From contig OU612067.1 of NCBI GenBank assembly GCA_914767715.1, forward strand, positions 10,600,001 through 10,664,000: 64,000 bases of DNA, written 5' to 3'. A model generated the notes under the pieces. It ran no database searches and was not told the origin of the DNA. It saw only the letters and a list, made by a program, of their open reading frames with translations. This DNA comes from Membranipora membranacea (taxonomy: Eukaryota > Bryozoa > Gymnolaemata > Cheilostomatida > Membraniporidae). Both the position numbers and the translations under genes were made by a program. Of this stretch, positions 24,984 to 36,562 are shown piece by piece; position 1 is the stretch's first letter, and each line of letters begins with the position of its first letter.

Positions 24984-26112
24984 TTTCCTAGTTACATAAA
25001 GATATTGCTCCTGAATGGATGTTTGAAATATAGATCTGACAAGCTCAAAAACAGCTGTGCTGCAGTCAACGACAATTTGGATGTTTCCCTGTCTACAAAT
25101 TACCTGTCTATATCAATTACCTGTCTACAAAGGAGCTCCTGATGTTATACTATATCATTCTCAGCCATCTCAGTTATATGGTGTACAGGAAACAATTTTG
25201 GCATTCTTCTCTCTCACTCTTGGATGGTAGTTCCCTAATAAGTGTTGGCACTAGTACAGATTGTATTAAAATGTTAGACTAAGACTAGTGGCAACACCGT
25301 TTAAAGTAATAAATTTAAATCTCTCCGCTTGAGTGCCACAAGCAGGGAGGTTAGCCAATAACAGGCATAATTACATAATTACCTTGATATCCTTGTTGTC
25401 AAAATTTTTAATTTTATAATTAACACTGTTTGTCAATCCTTCACACATATTCCATTGCACTTGTAACAAGTCATCATGACACACTTGTGGAATCAGAGAG
25501 ACAGGAGTCATTGTAAGCAGACATAACTTCCTGTCCTTTGCTGCTGATAATGAATGCGGTGAGTTTTTAATTTCGCGAATATTCATTTTTATAATGATGG
25601 TTGTTTGGTCGGGAGTGCAATCGTGATCATTCTTTGACAGAAGAGTGAGGGGCGGGAAGTTGTAACCTTTTATGCAAACAACTAGATAATTGTCCAAATT
25701 CCATTTGTATATTTTTATCAAATTATTTCACCAAACTCTGCTTCAAAGCTCATCATTGTACAGAGTTATTATGCCAAGAATGAGATTGCCTCGTAAAGAA
25801 ACCTTAAATTCTCTGGCGCCCTTATTCTACAGTGTTTGCAACAATGTTTCATTGATTAGCCGCGCTTCTTGGACAACTTCAAGAGCTGAGCCAGCATTAT
25901 ATGATATTCTGTGTGTCTACCCACAGGGTTGTCCATTTTAAAATCTACTGGTACCTAAAAAGTTCTCTGAAGGTTGCCTATGAATGCCAGTGTAAACAAA
26001 ATTAACATTCTGACTGGCTTATCGTGATTACCACTTCATGGGTAAATAACTTTGATACCAACAAGACATCCAATTATGCTTGGCTAAGATGTTGATGTCA
26101 AGTGAAAGGTAA

Positions 26113-26587
26113 ACAATTTGCAAATAGACACTGTGAGAATCTTGTTCAAATTCAATAAGCTAATCTCATTGAAAATGATCAGGCAGATTAAACTGTACAT
26201 CGTAGCCATTAAATGCATGCATCAAAGAGTTTGGTATGTTAAAAGTTCTATCAACCTTGAATTCCAATCATTTCAACAAATTCCTACCTAAGGAATCCCC
26301 ACACTGTCATTTATTCTGTTATATACGAGGCCGGTAGCTTAGACAGGCGGTTGGGTTGCCAGATTAGGGGCTTGCAGGGCCATTATTTAAGATTTAAAGC
26401 CAGGAGTGTTCTGTGCTTTGAAAAATTGTCAGTGGAAAACTTTTTACACATAATCTCTTTAACAATATCTTCTGGTGGAGGGATGAGTATTTGCTTTGTT
26501 TCTTTAAGGGTGGGATGAAGGGAGTATCACAAGCTTTCATGCAACAATTTGTCACTAATCACTCTCAACTCAAATGGACTGCTTTCG
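26113..26587. other. Loop of the large inverted repeat
   Basis: Unpaired spacer between the two arms. It includes a G-rich patch near 26330 (GGCCGGTAGCTTAGACAGG) that resembles a tRNA A box, but no B box follows. No ORF of note. Confidence 0.5.
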
Positions 26588-28516
26588 AGTTACCTTTCAC
26601 TTGAAGTCAACATCTTAGCCAAGCATAATTGGATCTATTGTTGGTTTCAAAGTTATTTACCCATGAAGTCATAATCAAGATAGGCCAGTCAGAATGTTAA
26701 TTTTGTTTACACTGGCATTCATAGGCAACCTTCACAGAACTTATAAGGTACCAGTAGATTCAAAAATTGACAATACTGTGGGTAAACACACAGATTATCA
26801 TAAATATTGCTGGCTCAACTCTTGAAGTTGACCAAGAAGTGCAGAAAACCAATGAAACATTGTTGCAAATACTGGAGATCAAGGGCGAAGAGAATTTAAG
26901 GTTTTTTTGCGAGGCAATCTCATTCTAGGCATAATAACTCTGTACAATGATGAGCTTTAAAGCAGAGTTTTGTGAAATCATTTGATAAAAATGTACAAAT
27001 GGAATTTGGACAATTATCTAGTAGTTTGCATAAGAGGTTACAACTTCCTGCCCCCTCACTCTTCTGTCAAAGAATGAATATGATTGCACTTCCACCCAAA
27101 CAACCATCATTATAAAAATGAATATTCGCGAAATTAAAAAAATTCACCGCATTCATTATCAGCAGTAAAAGACAGGAAGATAGGTCAGCTTACAATGACT
27201 CCGGTCTCTCTGATTCCACAAGTGTGTCATGATGACTTGTTACAAGTGCAATGGAATGTGTGTGAAGGATTGACAAACAGTGTTAATTATACAATTAAAA
27301 CTTTTGACAACAAAGATATCAAGGTAATTATGTAATTATGCCTGTTATTGGCTAACCTCCCTGCTTGTGGCACTCAAGCTGAGAGATTAAAATTTATTAC
27401 TTTAAACGGTGTTGCCACTAGTCTTAGTCTAACATTTTAATTTCATCTGTACTAGTGCCAACACCTACTAGGGAACTACCATCCAAGAGTGAGAGAGAAG
27501 AATGCCAAAATTTCTTCCTGTACACCATATAACTGAGATGGCTGAGAATGATATAGTATAACATCAAGAGCTCCTTTGTAGACAGGTAATGAATATAGAC
27601 CAGGCTTACAATAATTGATTTACCTTTGCCTCCCTCAGCCCACATACCATAGCATTCAGAGCTAACTCCATGCTCCGAGCATCTTTGGCTAACAAATAGA
27701 AATAGCTGAGAGCCATTCACTCTCAATAATCACAAGGAGCGTAGTTTAAACTATGCCAATAATCGGTACTCATACTACTTGCTGTGACACCAAGTTTGAG
27801 TTTTTTTAGCATCAGTCAGCATATTTTCAGTAGTCAGTGGTTCTGTGGAAATTATGGCCTCATTCACATATCACTTCTCTCCACTTAGGCATGTAGGACA
27901 ATTGTTACACAGTGATTCCTCGCTCAACTGGTGAGCGATGTTGTAAATTTTTATTAGTAGCAAAGTTTTCTGATAATTCTGCTAGCATAGTTTAGCTGAT
28001 GCAGTTGCTGCCAATATTAAAAGATTGCACAAAATATAACGTAGGGTATGGTGCAACACAGAAGATTTGAACATAAGTAGTTTTCTCGGGTCATCATACT
28101 CATTACTAAGAGTTTTCCGTGCTTACAAAAATTGTGAGAAGACAATTCGAATGGAATGCTTTCGATTTCCATCATGACGAAAAGAAAAGATTTGTCCTGG
28201 CAGGGAGTTGAACCTGGGCCTCCCGCATTATATACTTGATGTTACCTTGCACAGCAATATCTATTCATTACAGCAGATCTTGCCTGGTCATCTAAATACA
28301 AACTCATTGAATACAATGTCAATCCAATTATATAATGTTGACAAGAACTACAAAGGCTTATACTATAACTATAAAATAGCAATAATGAATGCAATTTATT
28401 TAGCAGGCAGGGTTAATTACACAATACTGGTTGCTGGTTGGGTAATGATATATGGGTCAGTTTCGAACAATTCAAGAATTGTACAGAATTGTCAGACAAT
28501 TCTTGGGTATGAAACG

Positions 28517-30063
28517 CAGTGCTGTACGATATACAAGAACATTTACAGCTTATTTCATATCTGAGGTTCTAATAATTATTTCCTATACAGATATCAGGAA
28601 ATTCCAAAACCGATGACATGGCAACCTTAAGAGAAAGTGTAAGAATTCCACAAGGCAAACACCCCAATTTCATTGTTGTTTCTTGCATTATGAAAAAGAA
28701 AAGCAATATTTTCTATCAGGAATGCCGATAGCTTGCAAGAGAATAATGAAGAGCTACGCTTAAAGTTTGGTATTATTTATAATGTGGCAATTTCTAGTAA
28801 AAACTGCTTTTCATTTGTATGCTTCTTTTAGTAGTTTGTCCTTTACTAAGGTCAACCGGTGCCAGAGTTGGTGACATGAGAGAAGAGAAGTTGGCAGTGA
28901 GAGCATTGATGCTGAGTCTTTTGCCATAACGAGCCTTATGACTTTAGCCGAGCTGATACTCACATCGATCACGAATCCAGGGATTGCTTGGTCACATTGA
29001 AACATTTTTTCAGTTGTTTAGACTGTTTTCTTAGTCGTTTTAGAAACGTAAGTAACTCAATCATCCAAGGTGATGTAAAGTTGAAGCTTTGTTCTGGCAG
29101 TTTGAGGAAATTTGATGAACAAGCGATTGTTTTCCAACACTGGTTATGCTACAGGTATTCTAAGTTTCTTTATTTTTAGCTTGACAAGAACTGGTGTTCT
29201 AGAGCTCTATGTTATCTCAACAAGACCTTATACATTGCTTTTTCTTGAAAGAATAAGTTGATGCACTTACAAATGATTGTACAGCTTCCAAAGTTATATA
29301 TCAGAATAGTTGTAAGTAAGGTTGAATACTGATACTGGGTGCACATGTTTTAATGGATTATTGTTGCTGTTGTCTTCTCTTTTGCTGAGTTGGGATAACC
29401 TAACGAAAAATCAACGGCAAAACAGAACTCACTAACCCTGACTGTGGCAAGCTTTCTACTGTTCCTGAAATAGAGAGTCAAACAAGCGGTTAGTTTGTAG
29501 TTGTATGCCCTATCGATGATTAGTTACCTATTTTCTGCCACTTTAAATTATATTTTTGGTCTAACGCCTGACACAAAAAAAAGAACCAAAGGTCCAGATT
29601 CCAGCCTGAACTGGATAAATGCGAAGGAAGGAAGGAAAGGATAAGAAGATGAATATCACCTGGCTGGCAAAACAGGACAACAAAAATCTATGAGGCATTA
29701 AAGTTAACTCTGTTAAAGTAAAATCAGCAAATATGGGCTTGTCGCTCATAGATTATTTAGCCTGGATATATCCTTATGATAGCAGAAGGTTTGTTTGACT
29801 ATAACTAGTTCCATGAAATAAGGATGACAGAACAGGAGTTCAATGTCCATAATCTTCAAAACAATACAGTTTCTCTCAATGAAAAGCAAAATATCATGGC
29901 AAATTTCACAAAACTAAACCTTACGATCAAAATAGACATGTGATTATTTGGAGTTTGAGTAGTTATCTGCCCTTTTGGCAAGGGGAGATAACTATGTGTG
30001 TATGCCTTAATATTCAAACTTCAAGAGTTTCAAGGTATCAGAGTAAGGATTTATGTGTGTAAC
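28517..30063. other. Between the inverted repeat and pseudogene D
   Basis: No exon recognised in most of it. The last ~100 bp (about 29960-30063) are the reverse complement of the shared 3' UTR motif (TATCTCCCC and surroundings) and belong to the 3' end of D on the minus strand. Confidence 0.5.
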
Positions 30064-30143
30064 CTAAGTACCATACAGTTCATTAAGTACAAGCTCTGTT
30101 ACGCTGATGTCCCTTTTTGTCTTTCTAGCCTTAGATGTTGCTA

Positions 30144-30592
30144 GTGTCGGGAAATTCTATCTTGTCAGGATAGCCAGCATGGGCTTGGCTTAATTATTCC
30201 CGATCTCCAACTTGTTCTGATGAACGCGTAAGGCTTAACGGCAACCTGCCAGTCGAAAACTTCTGTTTAAGACAAGACTACCTGCCAGGCATAAAAATGT
30301 GTTTGATTAACTATGATATGATTTTATTTGGTACTAACTTACTATCTAAAACAGAGAAACTGCTTATAATTTGATTAACAGGTTGGTTAAGTCCGCTAGC
30401 AAACCTGAAGTTTCAAGTTGTAAGAGGGAAGGGTGTTAGCTTGCTAAAAAAAGTTACAGTGGTAACATTTATAACGGATAATTATAACAAACAAAACATT
30501 TGAAGGAATTGAATGTATGAATAGAATGTATGAATAGAATGTGTCCTCAGTGTTTAATATATATAACTGTCAAAGACTGAAATTCCCCACAC
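30144..30592. mobile_element. MITE in the last exon of pseudogene D
   Basis: About 449 bp with imperfect terminal inverted repeats, GTGTCGGGAAATTCTATC on the left and GTGTGGGGAATTTCAGTC (read inward) on the right. Each end is flanked by CTAG, so the target duplication is CTAG or a TA within it; TA would suit a Tc1/mariner-type MITE. Removing it restores the family reading VLATSKARKT in the tail exon. It contains no sizeable ORF. Confidence 0.75.
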
Positions 30593-32694
30593 TAGAACAG
30601 ATGAGTACTCCTCTCCGATCGCCTTCCTCAACAGCAAAGAAAGCTCTTGAAGAGAATTAGTTTTGATAATATTTAAACCTCTTTGAATCTCGAATAGGCG
30701 CTTATCTCTAGTAAATATTTCCAAATGCTTCAATTAAGTTGGGCTGTGGGCGTATTAGAAGAGAGTAAAGTTAGGAACTTGCTATAAATCTGTTGTAACG
30801 ACATTTAGGCGATTTAGCTGAGCTTGGTTTATGAGCATTCATAATGCAGGTTCATAAAACAGACTCAAATTAGAGTACGTAATTATGGCCAGTATACTCG
30901 AGAAATTGTCCCAAAATCTATTGTTACTCGATGCGATTTCATACCAAGAATATGAAAACATAGAGAGGTTCCTCTCCCATTATTTTCTACAGTCCATTCA
31001 CCAGTGATGCTGTTACAGTAGAAGGTGTCATCAATTGTAGGAGATCTGATTTTACATTCCGCTGACACTGTAAAACCATGTTCTCCAGAGTTACCACCAA
31101 GCCGAAGGTGGCTGTAAGCTTGTTGAAGCCTGCCCGTGGCACAGCTCAATTCTGTAAAAACCGCAAGTTGTTGTGCTGCATTTTTTGGTTTGAAATATCA
31201 TGTGATTAAGTTACATTTCAGAGTTTGATTTTGTTCCTTTTGGTAATTACTTTCAGCCCCCCTCTATAGGTCTGCTGCTGCTACAAACTTACCCTCATAG
31301 CTGTACTGAAGTCTGAATCCTCTTACTGCATATAAAGAGCTCGAATGGAACATGAAGCTGAATTCTCAATCTGCACTTGTTTATAAGTTTTAATCTCCCC
31401 TTTGACAAGTTCCTTTCCACAGTACTCCCCATCGTCATCAAATGGCAAAAAGTCATAGCAATCCCTATCTGAATACCAATTGTCATGTAACTCAAAGTCT
31501 GAGATGTTCAAGGTCACTGATAACAATCCATTTCCTCTCATCGTCAGGGTACTATCCACATTGTCAGGGTAGTCCTGTTGAGGAAATCCTCTGTGACTGA
31601 TTATAGTTCCTGTCTGATGCGTGATCAGCTGATCTTTACCCTCCAACATGACATATACACCTCTCTCTGCTTCTGATGTATCTAGAAGCACAAAACATGT
31701 TCTATCACTATGAGAAGCAAAGTGAGCTTTGATATGGCTTGATACACTTTTCCTGCAGTTTGTGGTCCCCCTCTATCTTAATCCGGCCAGCCACTTCGGA
31801 AGAACTTAAGAATATGATAGACATTATGAAGCTTGTAGGCCAAAATCGTACTTGTCTAAAAGGTATACTAATCAAAACCTAGCAAAAGTATCGAAAATAA
31901 AATCAGTAGCGTACATTTGCCATTTGCCAATCGGAACAACAATAAAGTATTGATAACTCACCTCTACATCTCTCCCATGTGCCATTTTGATCATAATCAC
32001 CTGCTGTTGAGCACCAGTAGCCACGTTGATATGAATAAGTACAGGTATAATACTGAGTATTAGAGTTTGTGGATGGGAGAACACAAGGATCGCCGTTGGC
32101 ATTCCCTCCAAGAGTTGAGCCTGAGAATACAATGCAAAATGAAATTTGTCTCAAAGCATTCAGTAACATATCAATTTCAATCTACAGGACAGGTTCTGGC
32201 ATCAATAGTGGGTAAAGTTGCTCCTGTCTGTAGGAAAGCAGGATTCTTGTTTTTAAAGATGTAGAGAGAATTGTTTTTAAAATGTGTTGGGGCTCAAACA
32301 TTCTGCCGAGATTCTCTTTTTTAAGCTTGTTTTATAAACAAAGAGTTAGCAAAGATGATTTGAAAACCTCAGTTTGTGGAACCTCGACCCCAAAAATAAC
32401 ATACCTTGGGCATTTCACCCATACAATATTAGACTGTTGATTGCCTACTGGGCACAGTAGACCTTGTAGCTGCAGTGAGTCATCACACCATAGTCAATTT
32501 TCTATATTGAAACTTTATAATTTTATTGATGACCATCACGGAATTCTCTAAACATACACTTTATCGGCTATTTGGTGCCCCCTTTTGGGTCAATGAGAAT
32601 ATGCTCTCATAAGAACAATGATACATGATACAACTCATATCTTTAGCAAATTCTTTTACAGCAAGCTAGGGTTGTGTATGGAGAGCTCCCCTCA

Positions 32695-32777
32695 ATAAGC
32701 AGCACAGGTAGTGACCGGTATTTGAACCTGCACCCTTCAGATTGAAAATCTATAATCCTATTCCACCGTGCCATTTT
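32695..32777 (-). repeat. tRNA-like (SINE head or tRNA relic)
   Basis: On the minus strand, GGCACGGTGGAATAGG resembles an A box, a small hairpin AGATT-TTC-AATCT follows, and GGTTCAAATACC is a near-consensus B box. The acceptor ends do not pair well, so it looks like a tRNA-derived relic, not a working tRNA. It lies in D's first intron. Confidence 0.4.
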
Positions 32778-33084
32778 ATATTAGAAGATACTCAAAGACT
32801 CAACTCAAAGACTCACCTGTTACCAGAATACAGTAATTTGATATTCCGCAAAGAAGCACTTCAATATTCCTCATGGTGGGAAAGTCAAAGCTCTTAATGG
32901 AGTTATTTGCTGACATTATCAGAGAAACGATGATTGTGTGGAATATTCATGTTGATATAGCCTACAATGACCTTGATTATGTGGAAGTTGCATCTATAAC
33001 ATCAGCAGCATAGGAACAGACCAATTTGCGTTGATGATGATGTTGATGGCCACAATTTCCTTTACACCAATTGATAGACCTTAC

Positions 33085-35489
33085 CTGCAGACATGTAGAT
33101 GTGTGGATTACCGGAAGTGGTATTAGCAGAGGTTTATTCATTTTCTGGTTCTTCCTTTTGTCTACAATTACAAAAAACAAATTAGTCTGAAATGGGATTG
33201 AATAATCTCCAGTGACTGATCATTTATGACTAGCCATTGAAATTTTTGTCAGAGAAGTCAAGATTACTATCTGCATCTCCTCATTTTTGTGGATGGCTCC
33301 ACTGATAGAGAGTAAAATGTGAATAAAATAAGTAATAATAAATCATTTTGTCAAAAATTTCTGTGAAAAGTTTGTAGACCGATCATGCTTATGCATCTAT
33401 GTTTGTTTCATTGGTGTTGGAAAAGAACTCTGAACCTTTTTGACTTGTTTGTGTTCTTTCAATCATGTCTTTAATTTACCCTCCTTTGTTGAATTTGACT
33501 TGAAAAGACTCTGTACCCACTTGCGAATTATATAAAATTCATATTAAACCAGCGTACTGGTAGTTAGTACTAATAATAAAGACGATTTGTGACGTCTACT
33601 CATCAAACTTTAAAGGCCAGTCAAAAACTTCAATTACACCATTTTGACTGTCATGACCTGCAGCATGTTTAAACTTGCTGCCCTGTAATGTCATATATAC
33701 AGCATATAAACTATAAGGATTTTTTTATTTGGAAGTCTACCCGCTATTGGGATGGTAAGTTTTAGATAATTTTATCCTGTCACTCTTGTCTAGCTCTTAC
33801 TTTGAGTTCCCCGGCGTCGCTTTTACATCATCAGCACTGCTACAATAACCGCTGTCAAAATGACTAAAGCTGGAGCTCCGATCCCGGCTCCTAGTGCCAG
33901 AGTTGTTCCCTCGCTGCATTTTGCCATCGCTGCCTGCCTGACTTTCACCTGTAACAACAATATATCTCAACAACATACATATGTGTTGTTGAGTCGGAGT
34001 TGACAGTGAGCAGGAAATGGATAAACAACAAAAATACAACATTAGGGGTAATTGCCAAATCATCATGATTATCTCTGGTGACGGTCACAATATTATGGAA
34101 AGGCAAGAATCGATTCTTTTTCATCCAAGCTTACTGTCATTTTGATATATTGAATTTCATAAATTTGAATTATAAAGATATGTTGGTGATGCTTTGTTTA
34201 ACTACAACTGACCTTGATACTTGAAGTAGAGTCCAGTGCTCACTATTCTTGCGATTGGATTGGTACGGAATCTGAAGTAAAGTATAGCACCTGAAACTGT
34301 GTAGTTGTACCATATATCTATAGTGGGTGACCGAAGCGGGTAATTACAGTAGATTTTATCATGTCGTGGAGCCAGTTATTTGCAGATAATCATATTCACA
34401 GCCATTATGGTTCAAACCATAATACATATTTTATCGCCAGGAGCTTAACCTGTACCGTCTGCTGAGGCTGTAATCCTGTGATTCTCTTTGTTAGTCTTTG
34501 TTAGTTGTGTAATCTTCTGGGAAGTTTATGTTGATGATTACATATCCTTGCTTGGTGCTTATCACCTGAGCGTAGCTTTTAGGAGGTTCGTATATTGCTA
34601 AAGCATCTGAAAAATCTAAATTTGTAATGCTGCGAAATTCCAAAACAATAAATAAAATATTTCTTACTTAGGGATTTTATTGATGAGCCCCGCAGTTTGA
34701 TTTTTTTTGATTTTTCTAAGGTTATCTCCTATTTATACTTACCATGGAATTTTACCTGGAATAGGAAACCCAAATTTGAGAAAAATTCGAGTTATTAATG
34801 GCTTTTTGATATTCTGTCTATAAATTCTTAGTTGACATAAAAAGGTAGCTCAGTTGGAGAGAGCACCTTACATGGAACACACAAGTGTTTGACACCCTGA
34901 TTTTGAATTCCGCAGCGATATGGTGACCGGCCTGGTGACTGGCCTTTGTGCCCTAAGTGTGCTCCGGCCTGCCTACAAACTGAGATCCTTAAGGTACCTT
35001 TGCTTCTCAGTCTTTCTACTTAGACAGGACCTTTGCAGTTTTAACCAACGAAAAATGGCAAATATCATCAGCCCCATCCCTCTTTTGCTGCTGTTTACTT
35101 ATTGTAAAAACGATACTGAAATCTGAATCCTTCATTCACGTTTCAATAACTTATATGGAGCTTTAGACTGAACCCTCCATCCGCTGTGAAAAACGTTTCG
35201 ATCTCTCCTTGTACAAGTTCAACTCCACAGGACTTTACTGTGTCATTAATTTGCTAATAATCATAGCAGCTGCCACTCAACATCATTGCATTATCTAGCT
35301 AAAAGACCAAGACTGTTAGGGTCTCTGATAAAATTCCATCTACTTTCATTCTAAGTCTGCTGTCAACTGTGTTGGGATAATCCTTCTTAGGCAATTTCCG
35401 CGACTGATTATGGTTCCTGTCTGTTGTGTGATAACCTGATCTTTCCCTTTTAGCATCACATATACAGGACCCTTTACTTCTGATGTAAC
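33085..35489 (-). pseudogene. Pseudogene E: CUB receptor, type 2 tail
   Basis: Minus-strand remnants in order: CUB1 (about 35489-35108, several frame breaks), CUB2 (34606-34213, frame shifted after DYTTN by a short deletion), TM exon (33948-33801, two bases missing after NNS, plus TAA at the end of the helix) and first tail exon (33161-33085), where the conserved EPENEY reads EPENE-TAA, followed by TSANTTS and HIYMSA. That tail exon identifies type 2, as in C and J. Signal peptide, FN2, CCP-like, stalk and last two tail exons were not found. It is an old, multiply damaged copy. Confidence 0.75.
34842..34960 (+). repeat. tRNA-derived SINE head
   Basis: GGTAGCTCAGTTGGAGAGAG is a good tRNA D-arm/A box; TTTTGAATTCC about 50 bp on is a weak B box. 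Downstream GACCGGCCTGGTGACTGGCC may be the SINE body. It sits between the CUB1 and CUB2 remnants of pseudogene E. Confidence 0.45.
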
Positions 35490-36440
35490 TTAAATCAATA
35501 GAAGAGGTTATAAAAAGCATATAAAGCCGGTCATGAGATCACCACAAACCTATATTTTAAAACGAAAAAAGAGGTATTGCAAAACTCACTCAAACGCACT
35601 CGGGTGTTGCAAATAGTTTTAATTTCCCTGTCTAACAACAAAAGAGCAATAGAGATCATTGACAATTCTGTTTTTATACGATAGATGCTACTGCGCAATG
35701 ATTTGAAATGAGTGTTGCACTAATCTGGATTCGATGATGATAACCCGAGACGATGAGAATTTGGGGACAATGAGGTTGTGACTTTAGGATCGGCCTACAA
35801 TTACAGATCAAGTCTCAATCTTTCTGCAACAATTTTAGAGTCAGATAATAGATTACACTAGTTAGAATGTGAGTTGGATTAAAATTCTGAACAATAGACT
35901 ACAAGTTATCTATTATATGTTACCGCAAGGCTGATTTTAAATTTTGGGATATAGATTATGAATAAGCATATCCCTGACAATAATTGATGTACAGATAATT
36001 GGGACTTATTGGTTCGTACTTGGGTCCAAGCCAGGGAATGATCTCCAACTTGGGTTTCTGGAACAGCTGTGGCCTGAGTGGTAAAACCCAGACTATATCC
36101 TGATCTGACTTTGCTGCTGTATGCATGTGGCGGGTGGATTCTAATCCAGTCTCTGACTATCTGATTCAACCATGACATGAGGGTTTGGTAAGTTTAACTA
36201 CATGATTGTCTATCAGTAGTTCCGTGTTAATGTGTAAAAAAGACCCAAGAAAACTTCAACGCTTACACACACTACCAATCACCCAAAGGGAAGTGGTCTT
36301 CATACAGAGCATAAAAACCTCAATTTGAAAACTGTGTATCAAGGTAATAAATTTAAGGGGTTCGGAAATATTTATTAGATAGTAGGACATTTTTGAGCAT
36401 TCAAGGAGCTCTTAATATTATCTAAACTGATTTTCCTCAA
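35490..36440. other. Upstream of E, containing the inversion breakpoint
   Basis: At 36060-36175 the shared downstream block is present in reverse orientation, consistent with a minus-strand gene order. By 36441 the plus-strand tail exon F begins. The switch in orientation therefore lies at about 36180-36440. Confidence 0.5.
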
Positions 36441-36562
36441 CTGAAGAGGAAAAGACACTTGGGGAGGAATATTCCTCGGTTCTAGCCACAACAAGCACTA
36501 GAAAGACGGAGGGTGACATCGGAGTGACAGAGATTGTAGATAATCAACTGTATGGTACTTAG
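36441..36562 (+). pseudogene. Relic F: orphan last exon, type 1 tail
   Basis: Reads TEEEKTLGEEYSSV, continues through TRKTEGDIGV and ends ELVDN-like then QLYGT-TAG at 36560-36562. The reading frame is open, but the usual acceptor CAGAG is changed (TCCTCAACTG) and no other exon of this gene lies upstream; the sequence there belongs to the minus-strand block. The 3' UTR motif and downstream block (37588) follow normally. It is the surviving end of a gene cut by the inversion. Confidence 0.75.

Larger units (their letters stand above)
20803..25108 (-). mobile_element. CR1/L2-like non-LTR retrotransposon, both ORFs intact
   Basis: Minus-strand element with a short 5' UTR, ORF1 (24983 down to 23670), ORF2 (23673 down to 20938), a 3' UTR and a TA-rich tail at 20803-20818. 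Borders are set by comparison with the uninterrupted right arm of the inverted repeat, which reads from GTAAGCCTGGT straight to TATTCATTACCTGTC. Both ORFs are open along their full length, which suggests a young insertion. The exact target duplication cannot be resolved because both ends are AT-rich. Confidence 0.85.
19779..28516. repeat. Large inverted repeat (palindrome), ~2 kb arms, left arm split by a LINE
   Basis: The left arm runs from 19779 to about 26112 and the right arm from about 26588 to 28516, around a loop of about 470 bp. Matching pairs include CGTTTCATACC (19779) with GGTATGAAACG (28506), the GGGCCTCCCGCATTATATAC region (28218) with its complement near 20230, and the segment at 26041-26112 with 26588-26660. 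The left arm is interrupted by the LINE at about 20803-25108, which the right arm lacks. Without the LINE the structure is about 4.4 kb. A small segment near 19900-20150 is not matched in the right arm. It may be a foldback-type transposon or an inverted duplication; no flanking target duplication was found. Confidence 0.8.
30064..32874 (-). pseudogene. Pseudogene D: FN2/CUB receptor, type 1 tail remnant
   Basis: Minus-strand exons from 5' to 3': 32874-32817 (signal peptide, MRNIEVLLCGIS subtype), 32120-31962 (FN2: DPCVLPS, YYTC, YWCSTA, ERC), 31681-31293 (CUB1, 389 nt, frame broken near 31360 by two extra bases), 31151-30945 (CCP-like, intact) and a tail exon at about 30640-30064 ending ELYGT-TAG (stop 30066-30064). 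That tail exon carries a frame shift before EEYSS and is split by a MITE at 30144-30592. CUB2, stalk, TM and the first two tail exons are missing between 30945 and 30640. Signal peptide and FN2 are closest to unit K, so D and K share a subtype although they now point in opposite directions. It cannot make a normal receptor. Confidence 0.8.

Noticed and set aside
27424-27726. 100-aa open frame on the minus strand in the right palindrome arm
   Set aside because: The left-arm counterpart differs in frame and no domain is recognisable; probably non-coding repeat sequence.
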